NCBI GenBank assembly: GCA_008931825.1
Contig: QXVZ01000796.1
Location: 53,365-103,071, forward strand
Length of the DNA stretch: 49,707 nt
Source: Phallusia fumigata
Lineage: Eukaryota; Chordata; Ascidiacea; Phlebobranchia; Ascidiidae
Reading direction: 5' to 3'
Under the pieces are notes generated by a model that ran no database searches, was not told where the DNA came from, and worked only from the letters and a program-made list of their open reading frames with translations. The translations under genes were made by a program, and so were the position numbers. Positions 1-14,200 of the stretch are shown one piece after another; the first letter of the stretch is position 1, and the number at the start of each line of letters is the position of its first letter.

Positions 1-160
1 ACTGCAGTTAATTAGATTTGACAAGAAACACAGGCCGAAATACCGAAAAAATACCGTTATAATTTTGTTTCGGTCAGACCGGAACGAAATACCGAAATAA
101 ATAAATTGCCCAGACCGAATAACGTTATTTCTTTTCGTTCCGTTCCAGTATGAAACACTG
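1..160. mobile_element. Terminal fragment of a hAT-like repeat
   Basis: The first 160 bases are dense in CGAAATACCG, CGGTC and GGAACG words in both orientations. Read on the minus strand the block begins at 160 with CAGTGTTTCATACTGGAACG, which resembles the CAGTG(T/G)TTC ends of hAT-type elements and non-autonomous relatives. The other end is not identifiable in the window, so no target duplication can be checked and no transposase is present. Assignment to hAT is inference from the terminus alone. Confidence 0.4.
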
Positions 161-2211
161 ATTAAATGTATCGAGCTCATATTAGATCCAAGCCAGGATA
201 TAACATGGACTGCCGCATTACACTGGCAAGTATGCACGCACTAGTTTTTAGTAGAGCAGACCAGATGTACGGAAACTAAAACTTGCCTTAAAAAAATTGT
301 AAACAAAAAAGATATGAGTGTTTCAAGGAAAGTGTATTGGAAAAATGACCGTTGTATGAGATGAAAGCAATTGTTCTGATATCACACATGGAAATCAAAC
401 AGAGTATATCCACTAAGGGGCACTACAGAGACGTTCGATGACGTAATTTTTAATTTTCACTTATTATGCAGTTGGGTTAGGCCAGGCCAGTTGCGTTGAT
501 TGAGACTTCTTGTGGGAGGGATGTCTCCGATCTCTACAGCTGTTGTCATGTTGGTATTTACTGTTTACTTTGAACTTGTTTTGGGCTGAAATTTTACACA
601 TTTTGATAAAGTTTGAAAATTTTTTTAGTTTTAATAACACAAAACAAACTGATTGAAATCTCCCATAATGAATCAGTAGAAGTTATAATCCAATATTTCA
701 GTTTGATGTTAAGTGAAAGAGTGGGTAGTGCAGTGACTAATATCTATTAAATTGTTTTAATAAAATCAATATTGTACATATTATATGACAAAAAATATCT
801 TGTGCATATTCATTTTGTTTGTTGGTTCTTTTAATATTTTTTTCCTAATACTTAACTTTCAATTACCTGCAGCTGCACTATTGCTTCAATGGTTCTGTGA
901 ACTCTCAACTGAAGGAACAGATATTTCATTTTTTAAACTATTGCTTGTAGTGTTAAATTTGTTAGTTTTGTAAGTTGTATGTCACATTATCCATTCTACC
1001 TTTGTTGTTGAGTTTAAACATTTGCTCGTCATTTTCAGTGCTGCATAACTAGTTACCTTGGCAATACTTTTTATGCAGGTCAGAAATAAAAGTTTAACTT
1101 TAATTTCCTCAGAACTTTTGTTTTTCCCTTTACAACTTTTATCAGTTTAAATCAAAAAACACATTACATAAATACTAATCTGATTGGTTTGGCACTTGCA
1201 AAAATTACCAACATTTGGAATACTTTTATTTGCTTCCGATTACAAGTCTGCCAATATGAGTGATCAATGCAGTTGTTCCTGATGTAAATATTCAAGGAAT
1301 AAAAGTAAAGTGAGGTAATAAGGATATATTATGACTTCCTGTCTATTAACATGGAGCAGAGTCATCTGATACAACCACAAGTCAAATGATTTCCTATTGA
1401 CTTTATTGCACGCTGTCTGGCAAGACAATCAGCATTGTAATGCATGTTTGCAGGCGGGCGATTAATCAACTGTCAGTGAGTGTGTAAACAAAGAATGTTT
1501 CAGTTCTTTAACAAAATTCTCCTGCATAGTAGATATGCCTTCATGGAATATGTGAAGTTTGATTGTTATGTTTACAGTGTAGAAAAAGGAAGTTTGGTTT
1601 TGGTTATTATATTTTACTGACCATAGTCATTACTGCTTAGGAGTTAACAATAAAATGTGAGAAGTTTGGAAAGTTGGTGCTGGTAATGAATGGAGAACCA
1701 GCTGCAACTTGTTACATTGAAACTAATCATTGGTAGACTGGCTGGCCATTGGCAGCTAAGTCAAGCTGTGTTATCTTTTGTCAGTTTATGACTGCTAGTT
1801 CAATGTGGTTGTTGTTTGGGCAAGAACAGCAACTAGGTTGAAACAACAGCAGCACCACATGAGGCCATACAAGACAATTAACTTACAAATAACTGCTTGA
1901 GGTTATGCTCAAATGAATTATATTTGCCAATCTAGTGCAACCAAAAGGTTAAATAAGCAGTTTTGAATAAAAACTGGTGTTGTTAAGTGCTTCAAATACA
2001 ACTACCAATGACTAGAAAGTCTTATGCTAAATCATACAATGAAATCTGATTTTTTTATTTTTACACTTGTTTTTCATTTTCAGTTTACTATTGTTGCAAA
2101 ACGCCAAATTTGTCATAATCATTAAGTGTAAATTTCGGTGATTTGAAAAGTGCTGCTAAAATTTAATGTGAAGGATTTCACTAAAAATTACAACTGGGAT
2201 TATCAACTAAG
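161..2211 (+). promoter_or_regulatory. Region upstream of DAAM, with a likely 5' leader exon from 2084
   Basis: No coding signal is seen here. The DAAM start codon at 2212 is preceded by a long pyrimidine tract and an acceptor ending in CAG at 2083, so the mature leader probably begins at 2084. It would be joined to either an upstream noncoding exon or a trans-spliced leader; the sequence does not decide which. No TATA box or initiator stands out in the AT-rich background. Confidence 0.4.
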
Positions 2212-5200
2212 ATGCCTCGCAAGAAGAGAAAGGGCGGTGGGGGAGGGGGGATATTTGCGGCATGTTTTGGAGGGTCTGATGAACCCCCAGAAATTCAGCT
2301 AGACATGACAAATGATGTAACAGCTGCCCCACCAACATTGATGATTGAGAGTGAAGCGCCAATGCCATCACCAAACGAACTGAAAAAAAAATTTGCAGAA
2401 CTTGTGGTAAGTTGAGTTCATTTGCATCACTTTACAATATTAAGTTAACAATGGACCTTGATGGTGAAAAGTTGTTGTCTTCCATGGCTACTTGTGCAGT
2501 CGGCCGTTCAAGTTTTTAACATGTTAATGAAAGAATATCTCAAAACATCCCATGAGCAATTGAAATGCCATTTAATCCAAGGTTCGGGCTCAATGTGGAA
2601 CACTACACCAAGTGACAACCTTCTATTTAACATTCGCGTGGAATAAGTCCTTTAGTTTACTTGATGATACTGCCGATCATAAAGCTGTAGATGATGTAAA
2701 ATATTAACGTTTTAAGTGGGTCTTTTCTTCTGTTTGCATGGTTAATATTTACACACTGTTGGGTGCAAGTACTTAATCAAGTTGTGACCTGGGTGTTGGC
2801 AAACATCACCAACCAGTGTGAAAAAAACGTCCTGACTCAAAACACATATTCCGGTCACGTGAAGCGTACGTCATAAAACGTTTTTGTCATTCGTTTGTTG
2901 CCTCACAATTTCGTGCCCCACAATGTGCGTCACCGACCAAAATAAGACTTGACTTGAAATATCAACAAATCTTGCCAACTAAATACGTTCAATGCTGCAA
3001 TGCAAGTGCAGTGAGACCCCAATTCAGCTTGCCGTCACATGCACGAGTCTTTAACATGCTGGCATTTGAAATACAACCCTCTTTCGAAAGCACATGTTAG
3101 ATGTTACACAAACAACGCACCATGCACCACGCCTAAAGGCAGTCACTTTAAAGTGTCGTCAGCTGGGGCGGCTAAAGCGGGTTTTCCAACGAGCTTCATA
3201 GACTGTATCTATGTTTTTGAATTAGCAAGCTTGTATGCTCTAAATGTGATGAAAAGTTCGGATCAGGACATTAAATAAATTGTTTTGCTTTTCGGATGAC
3301 GATTCGATGACAAAAATCTAATATATGTCGCTACAACACAAGTGGTCCCTCGTACTGTTGTTCCAACATTTACCAAACGCCTGTGATGCATTGCGGTCAT
3401 AGCAGAACTTAATGTTGGTTATGGCGCTTCAAGTGTCTGTTGTGACGCAACAAACATTGTTCACTGTCAGCTCTCGTGGGTTGGGTGAGTTAGAGCCGAA
3501 AACAAATAGAACTAATCAAATCCGTGAAATCACCCGAACTACAACTTGCAAACTCAATTTGCTTGCAGCGGCTTGGTTTACCCAACCGTTGCAGTACCAT
3601 CGTTAAAGCCCTTTCAACGGAGCTCGCTGGGAAACCCGCTTAAAGTGTGCCAAGCCGTGCATGTTGCAAGACACAAAAAACCGTGCTTGCAACTACAAGG
3701 CAAGAGTTGTGTAGCTTGTCGACGCGTGGCACTTGGCTGCTGCCGTGTGGAGTTGGCCACCAAACCCAGCATTCCTGGCATTCTTGCTTGTTCATGTTCT
3801 TACCGGGAAAACGAACTTCAAATTTTGCCTCCCGGAAACTTCATCGCATCGTTCAGTTAGAGGGCCTCTTGTAAAGCTCTGTCCCGCTTTCAACTCCCCA
3901 AGGGATTATTCGTCTGATCCACTTTCGCATCTGTTATCCCTTGTGACGTCACTATGCCTTATTGTCTGTTGAAAACGTCAACAAACTGTGGCGAATGATT
4001 GAACGCACAAGTTTTGAAAAACACTTTTTTTGGTGCCCACTTCATAAATTTTTGTTTTGCAAAGAAAGGATTTTTTCAAAATGCTCCATTCAATGTACAT
4101 TGGTTTTGAAACAAAATCATCATACTTTGAAGCGAGTTTTAAACAAACGACCCGCGCTTTTATTAAAATCTACTGCCAGTGATCTTTGCCACCTTACCTC
4201 GAGTTTACCAGGAATCGCAACTCACACTTCGCACGTTTTCATGTTAAACATGTGACGTTGTGTGGAGATTCAAAAACATGCCGTCACTTCCGCCTGGCAG
4301 TTTTCAAATTATCTGCAAATTTGTGAATTTGTCAATTATCCCAGTAACATTGCTCACACGCTCGGTGCAAAACAACGTGATGTTTAAAACGTTAGGGAAG
4401 ATTTGTGACAAAGTTTGCAGTTTATGTGTGATATATTTGCGCTTGCATAGAAATTGCGTATTGTCAATTTGAAGCGACACACAAACATAGACGCGTATGT
4501 TTTGATGCTTGCTGGTTTCAACTTACGGTGGCGCTTTATCAATTTGCGCGTGCAGTGCTTCCCCATATTTGCGATGTGTTTGCCGTTGGGTAAAAACCAC
4601 AAAATCACAGCTGAAAAACTAAATTTTTGCGTCACAATCACTTGATGCGAGAGTGCGCGAATTTCTTTGTCGTTTTTCGGGAAACATATTCGTCTGCTTG
4701 CAGGAGTCAGTTTTTAAATGTCACAGAGCTAGTATTTGGGGCTTACAACAATCAGCAGTGTGGCGANGACGCTTGGGATTAACCGCCGAAACTGCTAACA
4801 AGAATTCCATGACAACTTCGGTTCATTGCAAGTGGCCAAAGCACGCCTAGCATGGAAAAAATGTTGGGATTGATTCGTCACAATTACGATGCAGAAAATT
4901 TTGTATCGTCGCTTTTGCAAGTTCCAGCGTGGTTCTTCGAATTGTGACGCCACACAGCCCACACTGAACAATGACGTCACACACACCGGCAACGTATCCA
5001 GTTTTCGAATGTTTTGTGCGTTTCGTTTTACACGTGACCTTTAGGATCGCTCTCACTGCGATTGGTGCGGTGCACTTAAGCTGACCGCACGAACCGCAGT
5101 GAGAATGTGCCTGGCATATGGTTGGAGGTAATTTGATCAGGTTCTTTTGGGAGGCGGGCGACATGAAAGAAGGCAACACGCGACTCTAATGGCTCCCCTA

Positions 5201-8200
5201 TCTCCATCACTGCCTCCTATAGTTTTACTGTCATTGTTTTGCCTGTTATCAGTTCACAATGCCCTTGTGACGAAACATCCGTTTTGTTTCCTTCCTTTAG
5301 GGAATTCCGAGAATTTTTACACTGTCTTATTGCGCTCGCTCCAGCTTTTATTAGTAGATTTTGCAATCACTTTGAGTTAAAAAAAAGTTTAACAAATTAC
5401 GTAAAAACGTGTTTGCGATTTACTTAACTGTGATAACATGTTCCAACGAGAGGTTTGATCCAGAAATTTTGTGGGATCGCCAGGATAAATCTGCCCCGAA
5501 CAAAACAGGAACGTGGCTATAGATCGCGGTTCGAATTGGATTAGATATCGAACATTTAATCGAATTCTGTCTTTGTCTGGATTCGAAATGGAACGCTGAT
5601 AAAAATCTTGCAAATGTCCATTTCCAAACGAAGGTGGAATTTTTCGATGAGGCAAAACGTTTATCGTTGTGAAAATACAAGCCCTCCCATTCCCACGATG
5701 TACTACCGCTCATTGGACGCATCATATCGCAAATAAGTTTGAACGTATTTTGGATGTTGACACAGCTAACAGCACAAAGCTGGTTTGTAAACCCGCTTTA
5801 ATTTTGCAAAGTCGTGCTTTACAACTTGCTATTGTTACATAACAAACTAATTCCCTGTAAGATTATTATCTCGTAACAAGTCGAGTTTGTTGTCGTCATA
5901 AAACCCGAAAAAGTTCACAGGAAACGAGGTCACACGTGGAAAAGTGGAAAATAAGCGCATTGGTTGACTACACAAAGCTTGTTAGAAAACCCGCTTCAAG
6001 CGTGTGAAGTCGTGCATGTAACAAGCGCTGTGGTTGAAATGTTGAAAAGCTTTATTGTGATGTGACTATGAGTTGGAAGAGCGGCCGAAGTGTTTGGTTC
6101 AATGTTGCGTGTGACGTCACAAAACAAAAATACATTACCACCATGCTCATTATCGGTCTCATGTTGTTCTTCGATCGTCTCTGGCATCGTAGCCTCAGCA
6201 ACACATGGTGAAATACTTCCCAGTTTTCTGATGTATAAATTACCGGAACACACTTTTAACGAGGACAAATGAGTTCCATATTATCACGTCTTACTACATT
6301 TCACGCACCCCCCTCCCTTCATCGCTGCAATTGGCATGTTTTTCAGCGTGACACAATCTATGACGTCATTAACAGTTTTTTGCCGTTCCGCTTTCTGTTT
6401 AACTTTCTTATGTTGTGGTTTGCTTGGGGTAACAACAATCACTCGAGGGTTTGGCCCCACACCCATATTTGATCCCCCAATTTACTTTTATTTATTGTCA
6501 GAACCCCCTCACCCAGCTATATATGGGAACCTGCAACGCAAACAATAGTTTGTATTTATCTGTTAAAACCAAGTATAATTTGTCGGAACAACCTTTGTTG
6601 AACTTGTTGCTTATTTTGATGCATTACATGTGGTTTTACTGATTTGTTTTTTCCCCAACTGTTCTCTACAATGTTATAACAACTGGTCGTCGAGCACTTA
6701 GGTTTAGTGACAGCATTCCAGTTTATTCATCAGGTTTAGGGCATTGATTTGTGTTTTGACAACAATTGGACGATTTCCTTATTGTGACTCTTGTCAGACT
6801 GTTATGTAAATTATCTTTCCTGAACAGAAAAAAGTTTTCCTGTCATTGAGTTTTGCAGACTGCAGATTGTTCTAAATGTTTCTGTTTACAATTTTACAAA
6901 CTATTTTGTTGCTTTCCCATTTTTTAAATTTTTTTTTCTTTCACAGATCATGGTTTTAATGTACGATGAGGAAGAGATCGAAATGAGATTAAAACTAGTG
7001 GATGGATTGAAGTCTGCATTACGAACACAACCACTACGGTAAGCACAACAAGTTAAACTTTGGTTATCATGGGTCCCTTTCACATGAAATGTTTGGTGAA
7101 TTTGGATGAAACTTTTACAGCTGATAGATACGGTCATGGTATTGTGTCATCAGTTTCGTTTACCCCAAAGCCTCAGAGGTAACCCCGCTAACCCCCTAAA
7201 ATGGGTCAAATTACTAAACGATGTCCGAATTGGATGAAATAAACACAGTTTGTACAACATGTCAGTGTGATGTATCGAATTAATAAGTTGACACCATAGC
7301 CCCAGTGGTAACCCCGCTAACCCCCTAAAATGAGTCAAACTACTAAACTATGTCCGAATTGGATGAAATTCACATAGTTTGTACAACATGTCAGTGTGAT
7401 GCATAGAATTAATAATTTGACACCATAGCCCCAGGAGTTACCCTGCTAGCCCCCTAAAATGAGTCAAATTATGAAACAACTTCTGAATTTGTTGAAGTTT
7501 ACACAGCTGTAGAACATGCCATTATGGTGTATGGATTTCTGTGTTTGAACTTATAGCCCCACACATTTCCCTGTTAGCCCCCTAAAATGGGTCAGTTTTT
7601 GATAGTCACCTACTCAACAAATTTTTGTGAAACTTATTTAAAATATCTCCCACTAATTTGACATGTATCTAGATTGATGCATAATCTTTAACTTTGCCAG
7701 TGGGATCCATGCATTTCTGCCTGCAGAAACAATCAAGTCATAAAAAGCTTTGGTAACTATAGGACCCAATTTAAAATAATGTAACGAATAAATATCATTT
7801 ATAAATTGAGTGATAGTGCATATGGAATGGAAATATGGTGAAAGCCTCCCTTCTAGTTTTTACTTAATGTTTTGTCGTTTCAACATGTGAACATCAGGAT
7901 TCACTACAGTTTGAAAATGATGCTTAACCTAAATAAAAAAAGTAATTTGGGAAAAGTTTGCAACATTTCCAAAATAATTTGAAAATAAAATAATGCAGTA
8001 CAAATTTGCACAAAGATCGTCGTGTCTACAATTTGAGCAAGTATTTTGTTTTGAAGATTACAAACAAATTTGTGTGTTTAGTGAAAGTTAGTTTTGAAGT
8101 TTCGAACAAATTCAGCGATGTTAATGGCATGTCAGCTTAAACTGGGTGCATTTATATGTCTAAAAATACATTCCATTGTATAGATTATTACATAACAGTT

Positions 8201-11200
8201 CACTTTATGGTTTAGGTTTGTGATTCGCTTCACTGAGCTCGATGGATTGTCATGTATTTTAAACTTTCTGAAGAACATGGTTCCTGAAGTGCGTGAGAGT
8301 CGAATCCACACTTCCATCATCGGCTGCGTGAAAGCTCTTATGAATAACACGGTGATAAACAAAAGTCATTCGAAAATTGGAAATTTATTTATTCCTGAAA
8401 CATCTTTATTGTTTCTATGTGATTTAACCTTCAAACCCTCAATTTTTCTCCAAAAATCTTTGAAAAAAACACCAACTTACCAATTTGCCTCATTAAACCT
8501 GCAATTCTGTAAGTTTGGTCCTGGTCAACATTTTAATGGAAGCATGTCATTATTATTAGTTCCACCAGCAACCTACATATAGATTTAACTACCTGGGCAT
8601 AGATATAGAAAGTTTACAATTATTTTTATTTTGTCATAATTTTACAAAACACATAAATAGTCGGAGATTTGTTACTTTGTAGCAAGGGCGAGCAAATGTA
8701 CTGGCTCACCCCGAAGGTATCAACGTGATCGCCCAAAGTTTGGCGTGTGAGAGTTTACGAACAAAGACAGCCGTCCTGGAGATTCTCGGTGCTGTCTGCC
8801 TTGTGCCGGGTGGCCACAAGAGGGTGCTAGAGGCAATGTTGCATTATCAGAAGTTTGCCCATGAGCGCACAAGATTTCAGGTGATCATGCCTTTAGAAAT
8901 GATGCAAATGAAGTGTGGAAAGGTTTTAATTGCACGCAGAATCATGCAAATTAAAGTTACTAATCTTTTTTGCATCTTGCAACTTTCTGTTTGTAGTTCG
9001 TCTTTTTGGAATCGTCTGTAACAGCTGAGAATATCAAATTTCTTCAGCACTGTGTGTAAACACACACTGAAGTATCATTGCTTTGATGGTGTAACAGGAT
9101 ATGGGGCTTTATATAACTTTCTGTTTACAGACATTTATATTATTCTTGTCAGTTATTACCCCTGCAAAGTAACTCTGTCGCTAAATTCTTCAATATAAAT
9201 TGTGTGTGGTTATTTCACAAAAAAGTTATTCTCTTTCATGTAAATTACACCATTAACTGTTTTTTATCATAATGTCACCACAAAAATCAAAACATCTTCT
9301 TGAAATAGAACATGGCCATATCCATTTGTAGACGATTTGAAACATTTTTTTTTAATTTAGTTTTGTTTGGCGTGAAACAAAAATCTATTGATAGTTGCGT
9401 AGATGTAGAAAACATTTGTATAAGCAACTTTTTTGTGGCATGAATATACCAATTTTAAAACAATTTATGTGTTTTCTTTATTTTGAGTTTTTTCCGTTTT
9501 TTTCTCCCCTGCAGGTTTGCCATACACTTCAGTGAAGTTATACCCAATAAATTTTTCTGTACAACATTTGCTTATCGTTTCCTTTTTTACATTTATGTTT
9601 AATTTTCAACTTTCCTGGCATTTATATTACCCCTCATGCATAATATAATGGGGTATAAATTTTTGATGGCATGTTTTATCCAATTCCATAAATGCACTAA
9701 ATTTTTGATGAAATGTAAATAATTAATGTTTTAAAACATCTTGTGTGTTCTAACACATATGCAAACAATAATTTCTTTTGGTAACAAGAATTACCAATAC
9801 AGTTTAGAAATGGAAATGTTTAAACTCACATGATTATTGCAAAAGTTAAAATAGTATTTTTGTGAAACACCAACTTGTTTAAGTATCAACAACTTTCAAC
9901 AATCAGCAGCAAAGCTATGTTTGGTTTGTAGAACATTGTGAATGAACTTGGTGCAAGCCACCACTCACCGGAAGATGACACATTCGAGGTTGAACTTAAA
10001 ACAGCAGCCATGTCCTTTCTTAATGCCTTGGTCAATTGTGGGGCCGGAGAGGTGATATATTGATATTTGTTTAACAGGTGTGACGCACTTAATCAAGTAG
10101 AGTGTTTGTTTGGTTCATAGTTTTCTAAATCACCGAGTAGGTGTGACCATCAGTAAAGTTGGGTTAGTATGTTCTGATGTTACTACTGTTTTTTGTTGTC
10201 TTCAGTCATTCACTGAACTGAAAAGCACCTTATGTAGAACAACATTGGCTTAATTTTGCCTGTTCGAGAGAAGACCTGACTGTTGCCTACACATTTCCCA
10301 ATGGTTCAGCTGATGTTTCGATTTTGGAATATTTGTCACAAAAATTTCAAAAACATACGTGTTTAATACACTTCTACAAATATGGGTGTAGTAAAGAAAT
10401 TACTTCTACACAAATATTTCACATTTTGTCGCCCCGCTTTGAAATGTCCGACATTTTTTCAACTGCGGCAAATTTGTGAAGTAAATCTTGCCCTGGGCAA
10501 TTTTCACTTGACAAGTCAACATAAAGAACTTATAAGCCTGCCTAATTTGGTGACTTTTCCTGAATACAGTTGATGATTATGACACCAACATTGGCTTCCT
10601 TTCATGTACTTTCTTAACCTTTTCATCTGTTTCAGGTTTAAGCTTAACCCAACCTCAACCATCTTGTCGAAGTTTAAACTTTTAAAACAAGTTTTTGCAC
10701 TGAACATTTGGGCAATGAATAGTCTTTTCTGCAACTAAAGTGAACATTATCAATTGACATCAAAATGCTCCCCACAAATACAGTGATTGTTACACTTTGA
10801 CATTTCTTTGCTGTCTAAACTTTACATGTTATAGTAACAAACCAGCTAGGTTATGACAAAAAGGTTGTTTGGAATTACTTTTTCTGCATTGCTGCAATTG
10901 TATGTCTCTGACTATTTTGATACTAAGTGTGTTTGTGTTCATTAAACACTGATGATTTGGCATTCTGTATCAACGAAATGTTCTGGAGTTTATAATAACT
11001 TATTGTGTTCAATTAGAATTACTCCTGAGTTTACATTTATATCTAAAAAATCGGCCCTATAACAAGTTAAGTGAAACATGGATTGCAACTTTAAAATCGC
11101 TGTTAATTGCCACAAGCTCTGATTGTCCCTTGGCTGTTTCCTCTTTTTAAGAAAGTGTTTGTTGAATGAATTTTTCCCCTTTAGGATCATCTTGAGTTTC

Positions 11201-14200
11201 GCTGCCATGTGCGTTACGAACTTCTTCTCCTTGGCATCCAACCCATCATGGTCCAACTTCGCGAGTACGAGAACGATGTCCTCAACAAACATCTCGACTT
11301 CTTCGAACTCGTCCGTCATGAGGATGAGGAGGAAGTGGCATCAAGATTCAACGTGGTGAGAAGATTTTGTATCTCTAAACTTTTGGTTAAATCCACTGAA
11401 TCCCCATTCATTCATGCAAACCAACGCTTGCATGTGAAACATCTACATTGTGAACTGAAGTTTATTTGTGTAATTTTTTCTAATATGTTAAGTAAACTTA
11501 GTACACAATACATGGTTTAAAAGGCTAAATTACATGCCGGCATGTGTAAAACATTTTCTATATTACGACAAACGCTGTTTTTGCCTCAAATAGATTTGGA
11601 CATCAAAGAATGTACAGTAGGCAGAAGTACAAATTCTGAGCACACATTTTCATGTGCAACTGAAGTTTGTTATATTTAAGACTAAACCAACTTGTTTTTT
11701 AGCATCATGTTGACACGAAAAGTGCAAGCGAAATGTTTGATTTCATACAGAAGAAGCTTTGTTTCACCGAAGCTTATCCGAACCTCTTGTCGTTGCTCCA
11801 CCATTGCATGCTTCTGCCATGTAAGATGTTGCCAGTAAAGTTGTGCTGGGGAGTGTGTACAAAATTTTTTTTTGTTTTTTTCATTTCCGGTCTAATTGTT
11901 ATTGTAAATGTCAGAATAAAAGAAGTTTTTTATGACTTTTAGCCAGACTAATAATTTTGACAAAAACTTTCTTTCAGTAAATCGTGAAGGCTGTCCATTC
12001 CACTGGCAGTTGTTTGATCGGATCGTTCAACAAATAACTTTGCAAAAACTCGACGGAAGCGACCCTGATGTTTCGTTTCTTAGGGACTTTAACCTGGAAA
12101 AATGTCTGAAACTGTAGGTTGCATAAAAACACAGCAAAATCATTTGTGTGACTATTGTGATATTTGTGAAATATCAAATGATTAAAATTTGTTTTTAAAG
12201 GCTGGTTGATGAGAATGAAATCAAAAAGTGGAGAGGACAGGCTGAAACTATGAGGAAAAGTAAGTTTACATTAATTTGCAATGATTAGCAAGTTCTGATA
12301 TAAAGCCGATGTGCCATTAGGGTTTTTAAGTTCAGGAGTTGGACAAAATTAGAAGTAAGGAACTGCCACACATTGGTCAAATGAATATTCGTTGTTAATT
12401 TTTTGTTTGGATTGGCAGTAATGACTGGTTCACAGTATATAGTTGAAACCAATTTGTTGCTTGTTGTGACTAAAATCAACAGTCTACTGACAAGGTTTGC
12501 CTGAAAACAAATACTTCAAACTTGAAACCTATTTGCTTTATAGAACACGATGAAATGAAAGTCCAACTTGATCGTAAGGAACGAGAATGTGAAGCGAAAG
12601 TCCAGGAGAAAGAGGATTTGATGCGCACTCTCAACATCCTGAAAGGGAAACTTGACTCAGAGACAAAAGATCGGCAAACAACTGAAGTTAAACTGACTGA
12701 GATTACTCAGCATGTCGACACTTTGAGAAAAACTGTAAGTGAAAAAATCAAATATCTCAACTTTTTTTATTAAAATATAGATATAAGTAACTGTAACTAT
12801 AATTTTAATTCTTGTGAAACAAACAATTGTGTTCTACAGTAGGTTCTAACGTTGAGTTTGACATCAAACAACTTAAGACATAACAGAAATACATAGCACG
12901 TTATCTGCTACAAAATCATCCTATACAGAAGTGTTTCCTTATATGAGAGAGTTGCTACACAGAAGAATGTTAGCTAGAGTAAAATGTTAAAAATATTTTT
13001 ATCACATTTTCATATTCAAGTTACTATTAAATTATGTTTTATTCCCAGCCCAGTGTTGTGTCAGGTTTGGGGTTCCTAGCCTGTCAAAAATGTCTGTGTA
13101 CTAAGTCTAAATAACCCTGATATCAGCTTACAAAATAAATCCATTTGTTTAAGTATGATCATTTTTTACATCATTGTCATATGATGCTTAACATATTTTG
13201 AACCTTGTCAACATGCATTACTGGTTGCATGACCTAGGGCTGGCCATGCATGCAAATTGCTTCTGACTAATATAAACTGCATACATGTACTTGATGTATC
13301 AATTAGTTAATCCCCACTCGGCTACATTTTTGCAAAGACATTGTTGTGTTGTGACATGCAACATTATCTTAATTTAACAAATAATTTTGAAATGGTTTCA
13401 TGGATGGTGCCTAGTGATAAACAAATGTGCGTGAAATACATTTGAGGATTGTAAAACTTGAAAAAAAATAATTTTTTACATCTGTCACCTTGACGATTTC
13501 CATTTGCATAAAACACAACAAAATTTTCTGATTTCTAATCCATACGTTCCATGTTAGTCAGTTTCAAGCAATAAAGAGGGATTGTACAGTGAACCCCCAA
13601 ATGATGAAGTTGTTTATGAAGTGGTAAGATCGTAATCATGAGCATGATTTGAGTTCACATGACTAACATGAATGGGTCATGTGATTTTTATGTGAATGCT
13701 GTAGTCTGACATGGTACAATGTTTTTCCTGTGATTAGCATCATGCAATAATATGATTTTTTGTAATATGCTTTTCCTGACAAAATTGCTAGACATGGCTT
13801 TCATTATAAAGCAAAACATATAAGCAACATACAACAGATAACATCAGTTTCTATGTAAAAAGAGCTTGATGAAAAGAGTGAGATTTGATATTGTTCAAAA
13901 CACTTGTTACAAAGTGTCTGTTGTTTGTGAATGTCCTGTATAAAAATGTATTGTGACCAGATTGAAAATATTTGTTTTTGATTCTCTGTTCTACCAATTT
14001 TTTTTTAATTAACCTCTATGGAAGAATTTTGTTAGATTTTACCTTTTATCTATGCTCGTAATTCCTCGTACATGTTTATCCTTTCACAAGCTAACGCAAC
14101 AGTACACAGAGAAATATAGCAAATAGGAATGTGAAATCCCAAATCACTGTCTGAACACAGAACCATGCAATTTGTTACACATTTGCATGGAACTAAATAT

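Larger units (their letters stand above)
2407..6946 (+). other. First DAAM coding intron, repeat-rich; expected exon 2 not located
   Basis: This 4.5-kb interval should contain the exon or exons for the start of the GTPase-binding region (the stretch that in vertebrates includes WQIYC). I found no match in any forward frame. From about 2.8 to 6.5 kb the text changes character: more CpG, several TGACGTCA palindromes (3944, 4972, 6112, 6361), copies of an AAACCCGCTT repeat (3175 minus, 3632, 5789, 5987) and an undetermined base at 4746. An insertion, a misassembly or a diverged exon could each explain the gap. Open frames here do not resemble known proteins. Confidence 0.6.

Noticed and set aside
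5420..5725. 101-codon minus-strand frame rich in Trp, Phe and Ser
   Set aside because: Considered as a transposon remnant or missing DAAM exon (either strand), but no similarity to the DAAM N-terminus or a known transposase was seen.
3412..6268. Several 60-110-codon frames on both strands in DAAM intron 1
   Set aside because: They overlap one another in different frames, have no recognisable motif and coincide with repeat copies. Most likely chance frames in a CpG-richer patch.
6451..6642. FIYC stretch as the missing DAAM WQIYC exon
   Set aside because: Only three residues agree, there is no preceding Trp and no helical context, and splice borders do not fit.
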